In this document: positions 44,701 to 56,700 of the stretch, one piece after another
How positions within the stretch are numbered: position 1 is the first letter of the stretch
How the letters are laid out: each line of letters starts with the position of its first letter
Assembly: GCA_000708835.1 (NCBI GenBank)
Contig: DF237159.1
Location: 58,679-122,678, forward strand
Source of the DNA: Klebsormidium nitens
Lineage: Eukaryota > Streptophyta > Klebsormidiophyceae > Klebsormidiales > Klebsormidiaceae
Length of the DNA stretch: 64,000 nucleotides
Reading direction: 5' to 3'
Notes under the pieces: generated by a model
Told to the model about the DNA's origin: nothing
Database searches by the model: none
Seen by the model: the letters and a program-made list of their open reading frames with translations, nothing else
Translations under genes and position numbers: made by a program

Positions 44701-47700
44701 CGATCCCTCACTTCTTCTTCGCAGGCGCCTTCTTCGGCAGTGGGGCCGCCTCCGGTTCCGCCGAGAAGGCCGTCATCGCGCCCTCTGCCCAGTCGGTGAT
44801 GTCGCCCTTGAGGGCCAGGTTTGCGGCGACCCTGCAAACCGATCGCGCACCCAAATCAGGGGCGCGAATACACGCGTTCGTGGTTTCAGCGTGATGGAAG
44901 AGAAAGAATAAGGTTTCAACTGTGCTAATCATCGATGCTCCTGTGAAACATCTGGTCGGTGCTTTAAACGTTGTCTCGTTTGAACTTGGCTTCAAAGGTT
45001 GGGTGCCCGAAAATGCCATATGTATTCGCGGTCTCTAGGGAATCGCAAAAGGACCTAAGCCAGCTCAGATACTAGCTAAAGGATGGATGTGCAGCACTCC
45101 AAAGGGAGTCTGATTGCCTTGCAATTTTCCTTTGAACTCGGAGCACTGTAAGCTAAGTTTTCATGAAGTTGTAGCATTCCTTGTGCCTCTGAAAATATCT
45201 CGACCGAAGGTTCGGAATCCAAACACGCTATCTAATGTAGCCAGGACGCATCTTCACGGGGGCTACGACGCCAAAGGTCTAGCAAATTGTTGGGAATCAG
45301 ACAAAGTAAAAGGGACGATCCCAATTGAGAAGTTTGCAAACAGCCCCTCACCTGTATCTCCCCTCCGCCACCTCGCCTTTCTTCAGCGCGACTGCCCCCA
45401 GATCCTTCGGCTCCTCCACCTTCGGCAGCAGTTCCATCCACCCCGCCAAGCCCTCCCCGGGCCTGCTGACGTCACCCCCGACGACGCTGACGTCAGCGGC
45501 CGGGTCGACGACGTCAGCAAAGCCGGCCGTCGCGGCCGCGAGCTCCTCCTCGTCGCTGTCCGAGACCTCGGCCCGAGCGAGGCGTCCGAGGTCCGCGGCT
45601 TGGGTTAGGAACTGCCGAACCGGGTTGAAGTCGGGTTTAGGCTCTTGTTCCGTTGTTGGGGGAAGGGTTTGTTGGGCTGGAAGCGGCGGGCCTGCCTGGC
45701 TCGGTTGGGTTGGTTCGGGTTTAGAGAAACCTAATTGCTGCCCGACAATGGTTTGTGAGGAGGTTAGCAGGGCGGCTGGCAGGGAACTAGGTTGGAGAGG
45801 CGGTGTCTCCGTCCGGTCCGAATCGGCCGGCGACGCATTCAAGTCCACAAGCTTCGGCTGGGGCGGCTGCGCCGCAAAACTCGTAACCCACCCCAGATCC
45901 TGCTCCAAACCGGGGCTAAGCCCGGGTTCCCTCTCGCTGATCGGCCTCCCCGCTAACCGCGCCAGGGTCTCAAACGCGTCCTTTCCGGCCGCTCGGTGCG
46001 ACGGGTGCGGAGCCACGTGGTTAGCGCTAACCACCGCGGCTGATTCCTGGTCGACTCGGATAAACCCTAACCCTTCTGGTGAGGGGACGGGCGCGGCGGG
46101 CGGTTGCGTGGTTTTCGAAAGCGTCTGCGGATGCCGCTGGGAAGCGCGCACAGCGTTCTCGAAGTCGGGGGGCAGCGCCACGACGACGTCACCCGGGGAT
46201 GACGTCACCCTCTCTAGGAGCAGCTTGGCCTGCTCCTCTGTGATCGCCGGCTGCGGTGTGAATGGGCTCTCTGGGCGGACGGACTGTGGAGGCTCGGCCG
46301 TTTCGTCGGGCTTCTTCACACCGTCGGTGCTGATAGCCGGAACGACTCCGCCTTGGTCAGGGGCCGAAGTGGAGACGACCGATGGCGGCTCGCCAGCTGG
46401 CGGAAGGTTCAGCTCGAGCGGTTTGCTTAACCCTCCAGAATCCACCGCACTCCCCGAAGCAGCCTCGCTTTTCCGCTCAGTTTCTGCCCCTTCCGCATCA
46501 TTCCCCTCTGCCTGAACGCCGACAGCTGTCGCCGGTACTTCGCCAGCTGGTTTTGAAGGGCCAACAGCTGGCGTCAAGTCCTTGACAGCTGGAACCGAGT
46601 CGCTGTCAGCTGGCGCAACGCCGTGGGCCTTCATCAAGGCGGCGTAACGCTCCCTGCACTGCTCGGGCGAGCGTTTCCTCCCCCGGTGAGGCCCCAGGTC
46701 TGGCACCCCCGCCAGCACGTCGCTTGCCACGTCCCAATTTACACCAAGCTCCACCACAGCTGAACACAGTATGACGTCCTCAGCGTGCTTCCACGGTGTG
46801 AAGTCTCTCCCGCCCCTAGACCGCTCGAACTCCGCCTTGCGCCGCCGGAAGAGCTCCAGTGTCTGGGACGGTTTGTGTAACGTCCCCGAAGAAGGCAGTG
46901 TGAACACGCCCCCTGCTGCAGACGCTTTCTTCTGGACCGTATCCCTGCTGCCGTCCAGATCCAACGGCCCAGATTCGCCCAGCGACGCGTTTTCCCACGG
47001 GTAGCCGAAATCGAACGACCAATCTTCTCTGAGAGAGGGTGCGCCGAGCTCGGACAGCTTTTTCTTCTTGTTCTTCTTTCCAGGGGGGCCCGAGAAGGGC
47101 TCGTTTGAGCCCCCTGCGGTGAGGGTGGGCGTGAGGCGGGTGCCTTCTTCGTCCTCCACGAACTCGTCCAGGTACCTAATAGAAGGAAGAAATAGACCTT
47201 AATACCAGTCGCTAAAACCGTTTTCTACGGTAAGAGACAAAGTGAAAACAATGTACTTTCCTCTTGTCAAAGGACTCAACTTAGTAAGGAGAACGAGAAG
47301 CTGCAATACAACCGAGCGTCCACTGCAAGTAGCTGACACCGTGATGCAAAATAGGAGGACAGTTCGAACAAACAACGACAGTTCAAAAACTTCAAAGCGG
47401 CCCAGCTTAAGCAGGTGTAGCGTTTCTTTGCTTTCGTTCCTGCTGAAAGAGGGTTCCTGAGTACCTTTGATGCTCGAAATGGTGAAATGGTGCACGGACA
47501 AGATAAGCAACGCCCGTGAGAAACGCCTCACTTTGGCACCCTGCGCTTGCGCTGCGAGGGGTTTCCTGCCACTCAAGGAACATAGAGGCGGAGCAGTATA
47601 AAAGTAGAAGAAAAAGACTAGGCGAAAGAAACGGCAACAAAAGCAAAAGCCTGCGCGGAAAGCGACTCACTTCGGCACCTTGCGCTTGCGCTGCGAGGGG

Positions 47701-50700
47701 CTGCGCATGCCGTCGATGGGCGTGTCGTCGCCGCTGTGGCTTGAACCACGTGCGTGCCGCCGCGCCGCCGCCTCGGCCCGCTCCTGCTCGCGCCGCGCCG
47801 CTTCCTCCTCCTTCTGCTGGGCCAGGAAACGCACCTGTGACAAGAGACGCTGTGTCAGATTCCTGACCGGTTATTATTTACTTTTTGTTTCTTGTGGTTG
47901 TGTAGTAGGGTTGGACGCGAGGAAACATCAGAGCTCAATGACGTCCAGCCGCTCCCATGTGCGCCGCGCCGCTTCCTCCTCCTAGTAATGGAAAGCGCAC
48001 ATCACGAAAAGAAAGTTCATGCTCTTGAAACGTTTTTTCAGAAAGAAGAAGTGGTGGATTCAGCGGGGGGACTTCGAAGAACCGGAAAGGACGGTCCCCC
48101 TTCCATTTAACGGCTGTAACAAAGATGACGATGTAAGCGCAACGAACGGAAGGATCCATAGACAAGGCTCGTTCTTGAAAACCTTGTCAGTGGGATTGGG
48201 AGCTGAGGCCAAGTACTGAATATGACGTAAAGTCATCAAAGGGGTTTTGACAGCTGGGCAAGCAAATGCGCAGTGTTCGCAACTCCGTGCGCTGCAAGGA
48301 GTGCAGGCCTCACAGTATGGATGTTGCGTTTTACGAAGTCTGCTGTTTGGAGTTCAGGAAGCGATAGCTGAATAGAGCCGGCTTCGCCTTTTCAACTCCA
48401 AAAGTGCAGAGGACGCTGCCAGACCTCTTGGCCGAAAAGACTGGGTGTGCGGGTTCCGGTTCTGTCCCTTGCGAATTTAAAGAGGGCGTTGGCGGACGCG
48501 TCCGCAGTGACGTCAAGAGCGACAGACAGCCCGGAGTATCAGGTTGATTGTCGCCAGGAAATGACTTCAGCTCGATGACCACGTAGTATCATCTTAGCAA
48601 CCACATACCAGCATTCTCACTCGTATTGTCGCTGCGATTTTGTCGTATCGCCACGCCCTCTTTAAGTGGACCATAGCAACGAAAGTACAGAAGACTGAAA
48701 GTAAGCATATCTCTGTAACCCGCTAGTGTCTGCATTCTGATAGCAAAAGACTTTAGTTTCTCTTCCGCCGCAACTTAACAGAACCTTAGCCGAAGATAGC
48801 ATGTCGCTCCTCTCTTTGAAGTTTCCTAGCGGAGCATCCACTGTGAGGACTCCCTCGCAGAGCTCCTTCACTAGTCATGATAAGTGCAGCAGAATACGTA
48901 CCCAAGCCGAAGACTGAGCCGAAACCCGACAGATTGAACACCCCAGACTTCTTGCATAGGATCCAGTGGCGCTGATTCCGCGCAACTGGCCAGTTCGAGC
49001 AGTAAAAATCCAGTGTCCACAAATCATGGACTTGAACCCAGACCCGAACCCAGCCCCAAACCCGACGCTCTGAAACCCCCGAACTCCTCACCCGCTCTTT
49101 GTGTTTGGCATTCTTGCGTAGGGTTAGCTTCCTCGCAACTGCCCAGATAACCAAGATCACACTTTCCCATACCATGGACCTGATATCCCAGAATCGAAAC
49201 CCCAAAACTCTAAACTCCTTGAACTTCTCACCCGCTCTTCCTGCTTGGCCGTCTTGCGCAGGATCCGCTGGCGCCGCTCCTCCGCGGCCGCCTCCTCCGC
49301 CTTCTTGCGCTCGGCCTCGCGGCGCTCCGCCTCTAGTTCCGCCTCGATCTCCGCCTGGAGAAAATTCGAAGGGTCGGGACTTAGCAGAACTGAACAATGC
49401 AGTAGCCAAGCCGGATAAGCGGGCGGCCCAATAAAGTTGCACAATTCACCAAGTCAGGGCACAATGACCCAACGATAAACCCTTTGAGCATATTGGACAG
49501 AGCCGAGGGAAGGTCACAGCTAAGAATACACGCCAAATCCATACCCAGCAGAGCAATGCTTTGAACCAACGTTGTAGCCTCTTGAATTCATCTCACCCTT
49601 CTCCCAACGTCACCAGAAGCCGTATTCAAACCTCAGACATTGCATCAACGAAGTTCGACAGCTGCTCTTTCGACGTCATCCTTCGAAAGTAGACAGTGCG
49701 TAGGCTAACCTGGATCCGTTCCTCCTCCCATTGGGCCGCCAGCTCCACCTGGCGCCGGTATGCGTCGTCCGCTTGTTCCGTGTCCCAGTCTGTGAACACA
49801 ATCTGTTCTTCGTCGTCGTCCACTTCCGCTTCTTGTTGGTCCTGTAAGTAAGGTTAAGGAAGTTTCGTTGGCTTGGACATAGTCTGGCAGGTTTTGAAGA
49901 GGTTCTGTTTCAGAAGAGGCGGCCCTACGCATAGTTTGCTTGCTCCGTGTCCCAGTCAGTGAACACAACGTGCTCTTCGTCATCGTCCACTTCCGCTTCT
50001 TGTTGCTCCTGTAAGTTTTGTGAAACACTTTGCTTAGGTTAGAACAGATCTGCGAGGTTTCGGAAAGATTTTGTTTAAGAACCGGCGCCGATATGCGTTG
50101 TCCGCTTGCTCCATGTTTCGCACAATGGGCCTCCTCGTAGTCCGTTATTGGTCCTGAAACATCGAGACATGGGTTGGTGCTCCGTAAGCATTGTATCAGC
50201 ACGCGTCAGCACAAACACTGAGTCAAGCAAACAATCTAGCGACGAGGAACATCCTACACTGAGTCCGCTGCTTCCTTGTCAGGGAATCATCATAAGGAAA
50301 GGGTCACGATATCATTCACAGATCTACACACGCACTGCAGTTCTCCTGGCAGTCAAGAGTCGGCATGTAGTACGGGCAAAGTGTCGAGACTACTGCCTGG
50401 TCGCAAACCTGCGGTCCAGCCTCTCTTTCGTGCTGCTGGACCCGAGCTAGAGATTTTAACTCGCTTTCGTGTTAGAGCACGAAAGCGGGAATGAAGCTTC
50501 TTGCAAGGTGGACCTGAAGGGTGTCCGCTCCTACCATTCGACCTACCATTCTACGTTCTACCTTTTGACCTCTCCCTCGCCACAGAACCACAAACGAAGC
50601 GAACTGCTGCGCCAGCAAAATGAAAGCGTCCTGATTTATGAGCACACAAGGCTCCAAACCGAACAGGGCCCGACGCCGATCGTTGAGCCATCGGAAAGAG

Positions 50701-53700
50701 AGGCATGGCTTAGCACGTTCTCCATGGCTGATGAACTAAGGAAGCAGTCATTCATTGTTCTTGTTGAACAGGTGTAGCTGCCAGTTAAAAGGCTCCATAA
50801 TGCTAACTCCAGTCAGAAGGGCAGTCGAGCACAGGGTGAATGTGCTTCCAGCTGGTTGAAGAGAAGAAATTGTGAGAGGAAGGGCGATTCACGTTGAAGA
50901 TTTTCCAGCTGGTTGATCTACAGCCACCGTTCAACCACCATGCTTGATCGTTATCATGCTTGCACCTCGTAATACATTACAAGAAGCGTAAGATGAGGCG
51001 TGAATCACCTTGAGCTTCTCCAGCTGATCCAGCTCCCACTCCTTTTGTTCGAAGTCGACCTCCGCCTGCGCCGCCTGCGGGTCGACCACGCCGAAGACGT
51101 CCTCCAAGTAATGCATCGCGTACCTGAGGAGATGAATGGTACGCAGCTGATAAACAGGAAGAGAAATCGCCCACTGATCAAACGCTCGTGGACAACTATC
51201 TGGCAAAGCGACGGGCATTCCGGATCGAGCCCGCTGAGGACGTCAAGTAATGCATCGCGTACCTAAGAAGACGAGTGATACGAAAGAACTCGCTCTCATT
51301 TCACCAGTCAGCCAGGGCCTGTCGGCCCTGTCCGGCGACCTGGTTCTACCAATTACGAGGCGACGCACAGGAAGAAAATGCCCACTGATCCCAGGTTAGT
51401 GAGTAGAAAACTTTCTGACGAAGGGATACGCCGCGTATGAATCCACCACGCCGAGCTCGTCCTCTCAACAGTGCACCGCATACTTGAAAAAAGAAGCGGA
51501 CGTTGGGAGAACACTTTGAGCTGCTTCCAAAGGGTTTGTTTAACAGAAACTTGTTGGAAACTTTCTTGACATGCAATGGAGAAGACTCGCTTGCATGATT
51601 TGGGAAAAACAGAAAGCTGCTTCAATGCCCTGAGTGCAATACAATCATCAGTCCTCGCGGATTGAAGAAGCCAGTGTTCCACGTAGGTTTGGAAGGACCA
51701 GGTTCTGAAATCGTGCAGAATTGGTTTGCAGCCTTGGGGACGTTCCACTCAACACGCGCCCTTTCGACGCACTTCCCCATCCAGTATCCCTTTTACCAGA
51801 GCCCAAATCGGAAGACAAATTACAAGTTGCAAGTTTGTTTTCTGCGAATGTCAGGATGGCTGAAATCCTCACAGTCTCCTATTTGCTACCTCACCTTTCA
51901 ATCGGCCGCAGCTGATCCTCAAACGAGAAGTTTCCGTCCTTCCCCGCGGCAGCCGCCCTCTGCTTCAAATCCCGCAGCACGTCCCCCTCCTCTTCAATCA
52001 CCGCGACTTCCCCTCCCTTTGCGGGGGGGCCCTCGGCCCCTTTCGCCGCCCCCCCCTCCTCGTCGTCGTCCGCCACCGGCCCCCCCTCTTCGTTGAACTC
52101 GGCTGCGTCTTGCGCCTCTTCCTGTTCCGCCCGTTTCAGCGCCGCGTAATCTTCCTCGTCCTCCGCGCGACCAAGCGCCGCCTCGACTTCCGCGTTGGTG
52201 GGCTCTGCAGGGGCGGGTTCCGCCGGTTCCGCCGGAACGTCCGCCCGTTCCGCCGGAACGCCGCCTGCGGGCGGAACGGCGGCGTGCGTGGGCGCGGCGC
52301 CCCCGAAGAGCTCCATCGGGTCCAGCTTCTTGAAGAAGTCGGTGTTGTAGCCCCCGCTTTGGATCACAAGATCGTCGAGCGCGCGCTTCTGGTTCGCCTT
52401 CTTCAGAATATTCTCCTCGATCGTGCTCTCGCAAACTAACCGGTATATGTGCACTTCCCGCGTTTGCCCGATGCGGTGACACCTGTCCTGCGCCTGGAGA
52501 TCCATCGCGGGGTTCCAGTCGCTATCATAAAAAATGACCGTATCCGCGCCGACTAAGTTGACGCCGACCCCGCCCGACCGCGTCGACAGAATGAACAGGA
52601 AGATTTTAGGGTTTGTGTTGAAGCGCTGCATCAGGATTTGGCGCTGCTCCGGCTTTGTGCTCCCGTCGAGGCGCATGTACGTGTAGCCGTACAGGTTGAT
52701 AAACGATTCCAGGTGGTCCAGCATCCTGGTCATCTGCGTGAAGATGAGCGCGCGGTGCCCGCCCGCCTTGAGCTTGCGCAGGAGCTCCGCGAGTTCTTGG
52801 AGTTTGCCGCAGTCGTACTGCAAGGGACAGGACAAAAAAAAAGGTGAGCAGGAAGGGATGATTGGGGGAAAGTGACAGGATTTCCGAAACGCCGTCCATT
52901 TTCATCACAAGACTTCTATGAATCAAACGGCGCTGAACAAAAGGTCCACAAGCTGTCGTACTGCAAGGGACGGAAGAGGGAAAGGCTGAGCGATAGATTT
53001 GGTAGGTTCCGCAAGCCTACTCAAAGGTGTCGGGGCAGGGAGGAGCGTTTGAGATGGGGGGTAACACGAGCGGAAAACTTGGTAGGACCCCACCCCCGTC
53101 ATTTCTAGTCAAGCCTTTCCTAAATACCGACTATTCCGTGAAGTCGTCCGTTCGTCTCGGCAGGCAGTGAAGTCGACCCTTCCGAAAGAAGAGTCTTGTC
53201 TCAGGGGGTTGAAATGAGTGTGAAAGAAGAGCGACCGGAGAAAGCATAAATGACGTCAGAATATGGTTCAGGCGATGAAAGTAGGCAAAGTGCTTGCATA
53301 AGTCTGAATAGGTCCTCCAGCAGACGGCGTAGCTTGCTCCCATCGGTGCACTGGAAGCTTCTGTCACAGTGCAATACCTGTGGACTTGGTGCCAAGAGTG
53401 GGAATGGAACTGCCTACTTGTGATGATATCGTGGCAAGGAGATGAAAGCAGACTGCCAAAAGCTTTTTGCAAATGCGATGCGACCCCAGCGACCGAACTT
53501 ACCTGGAGCAGTCGCCGGTCCGGGAAGAACAGCTGCCGCCGCACGATTGCCTGCCGCAGGGGGGTCAGCAGCGGCGCCACCTCCCTGCTTAGCATAACCT
53601 CCCTCGTCTCGCTCGCTAACTGCTCGCTAACCCCCGGGTGGCTGCACCAGGGCCGGGGCGGGGGCGCCCTTGCCCGGGGAATCGCAAACACGAACGTTTC

Positions 53701-56700
53701 GACCAGGTCCTGAGCCTTTTCACACCGCCCTTCCGGCGAAACGACGAGCTCCGCTAGCGCATTCGGGTAGTCGAGGTACCGGGCCGGGTTAGCGGTCAAC
53801 CGGGTGACGGTCAGGGCCGGGGGGACGACTTCGACGGCCGCACGCACGTCGGCGCCAAAGACCGGCCGCCGATTGCACCGACGCACGTTCAGCGACGCAA
53901 GGAACGCGAGCGTATCCTTCTTGCGCTGCAGCCGCTTCGCCTCGATCGCATCTCGGATCTCTTCCAACAGCGTCCGCGGTCTGCCGGGCGAAGGACCGGT
54001 ACTGCTCGTCGAGGCACCGTTACCGCTCGCTGCCCTTTCGCCCTCGGTCTCGTTCGCGGTTGGGACGTTCCCAGGCGTTTCAACCACAGGGACTGCGCTC
54101 GCGGGCTTCTCAGGGCCGTCGATCTCCTCGATCAGCGGCCGAGGCGTCGCCAGCTGGCAGATCTCCTCGGCCTCCCATTGGTGCATTCCCTCCAGGTCGA
54201 TGAGCCGCATATTGAGCGCGTCGAGGTCAAGGGACGTCAGCGGGTGCGGTTTGAGGGCGTTGATGACGTCACTGCTGAGCTGGGGGGAGATTTGGGGCAT
54301 GTCGTATGCGGATACGATGGGGCGGCCCTCGAAGAGGTCCGGGTGGTTGCACACCTGCGGAAAGCAAAGTAGGACTTTTTTTTGTGAACATGCTCCCGTG
54401 ACTACTCGATTTTGCAGCCAAATACTAGAAGTGGTTCGAACTCGGTTGCATTAACTCATGGTGCCGAGAGTTGGTCCAAAGCTGCGGGGAGAGTGACGCA
54501 ACGCCGTCAGTAAATCTTTGTTGCCCTTATTCAACGGGAACATGACCTCTCAAAACTACACGTGACGGGTTTAACTGGTTGGGATACGGAGGACAAACGT
54601 TGGCGCCCTTCGAAAGGTCGCATCATTGAAGATTGCAGAAATGTGAAGAGAATGGTAGGGTCCCTGTTTATAAGTTTGTCAACTCTCTGATTTCAGCTTT
54701 GGGCACTTCATGATCCGGTCCCAACCGAAAGGCAGCAGAAGTGTTAGCAACAGCGACCCAGGAAAGAGTTCAAAAGATACAATCCTCATGAGAACGTTAA
54801 TAAATGAGCACCAAAAAGTCCCCTAACGCGAGCACGGCCTTTCAACTTACCAATCTCATCTCCAGAATGGTCCTGAAGATTTTGAAGATACTAAAGAATC
54901 GCAACCCTCCTCAACTTGGAATCACGGAAAACCGAAGAACGAAAGCGCCTTTGAAAGAGAAACCAACTGCAACCTTTTTCTGGAAAGGAAGACTCATCGC
55001 ACTCCTCTCCCGAAAGGAACAACGCAATCCCGTTGTTCCTCTCCAAAAGAAAGAGCGCATGCCCAAACTTCCTCAACATGGACACATGAGAATTGCAAAA
55101 TCCTCCCCACCTTGCGCAGCTGCATGAGCACGTTGATGAGCCCCAGAAAGTTGCCCGACGCGAGCGTGGCCTGCGTGTCCGACGACGCCATAAAGTCCTC
55201 GTACAGGTTGCGCTGCCGCTTGGACAGCCGGCACTTGATCACGTGCTCGAACTTGCCCGGAAGCTGCTTCTCGACGTCCTGCTTGAGGCGTCGAAGCAGG
55301 AACGGCCGCAGGATGGAGTGCAGCCGTTCGACGAGCTCCTTGTTGATCTGCAGATTGAAGGTGGCCAATAAATGCCTTATCTGAATGCCGTTTGAGAGGA
55401 GTCTGCCGGCTCAAAGTGTTCTTCGTTGGTCGTCAAAGAAGGCCGGACCTCAGAATGGGGTGTAAACATTCGACGAGCTGCTATAGGGACCCGAAACGCC
55501 CACTTATGCCGCGGTCAGACACAAAGTGAACTGATAAATTGGGTAAGCATACCAAGAAACGAAACGATGATTCTTCGCGTGATCTTTGATATCTTACAAC
55601 CCAAAACACTGAGAACTCAACAGTATCATCAGGATTCAGCTTTTTGGGGTCCTAGGGTTTGGTGATTCTGAAGGGACCTGCTGAGCGCCTTGGATCATGC
55701 TGTCGAGCAACTCAGAGGAACTAATCGGATTCAGAGAAGCCAACCCGGAACAGACAAGGGAAAAGTGAAAGAAGAAGGTGACACCAATTATCTTTGACGA
55801 GCAACCCGACTGAAACAGAAGAAAAGGCCCCAGAACAGTGGCCCTGACCTGCTCCGCGCCCTCGACCATGCCGTTGAGCGGGTTGGAGAACCAGTCGCGG
55901 AACTCCTGGTGGGACTGGAACACGTGCGGCATCAGAAAGTGCATCAGGGACCACAGCTCCATCAGGTCGTTCTGGAGCGGCGTCCTGCACAGAGTGTTCA
56001 AGAACAAGGTTAGTGAAGGCACGGGTGTGAATGAGAAAGCACTCAGCTCTTCAATCCTGCACTCGCCTACTTGCACTATAGCGGGAGGGCGTGAGGCATC
56101 AGGAAGACAACATGGATCATAGCTCCATTGGGTTGTTCCGTAACTAACATTAGCACTGGGAAAGGGGTTGCGTCTAAAGCTAGAAGGAGACGGGAAACTC
56201 GTGAAAGCTTTGAGCACGATCCACCACTTAGCGAGAAGCTGAAGAATCACTCTTCACCATAAAAGCAGACTGGACAGAGAAGTTGCAAAGAACCTCACAT
56301 TGTCAGACACTCTTCTACAAGGTGTTCTATGTATCAAACTGCCAAACTTAGTCTCTGGGTTGACCAGTATAGTCAAAACAACAACCAACCAAGGGGTACC
56401 TCAGAAACCTGATCCAATCGAAATCTTTAAATCAAAACTTGTATGAAAGTGTCCAGAAGAGCAGCTGGGTTGACCACAAACCTGAAACACCACCAAAGGA
56501 CAACCAAATTCTTAACGAAGAGCTTATAACCTCACCCGGTGAGCAGGATGCGCCGCTTGGAGTTGAAGTTGAGCAGCACCTGCCACCGCTGGCTCCTCCA
56601 ATTCTTGATCATATGCGCCTCGTCCAGGATCAAATACCGCCACTTCTTCCGCTTGAACATCTTCTGGTCCTGGATCACAAGCCGGTACGTCGTGATACAC

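Noticed and set aside
44706-44708. TGA after ...APAKKK as the normal end of the ATPase gene
   Set aside because: The GTGAGG donor overlapping it and the exact phase and compositional continuity into exon 16 make splicing to the long tail the better main model; the stop is kept only as an isoform possibility.
45325-46515. 396-residue plus-strand frame opposite ATPase exon 14
   Set aside because: Same antisense effect; the minus frame contains the SANT domain and matching exon phases.
53804-54454. 216-residue plus-strand frame opposite ATPase exon 8
   Set aside because: Antisense to the insert between the two ATPase lobes, whose frame is fixed on both sides by conserved helicase motifs.
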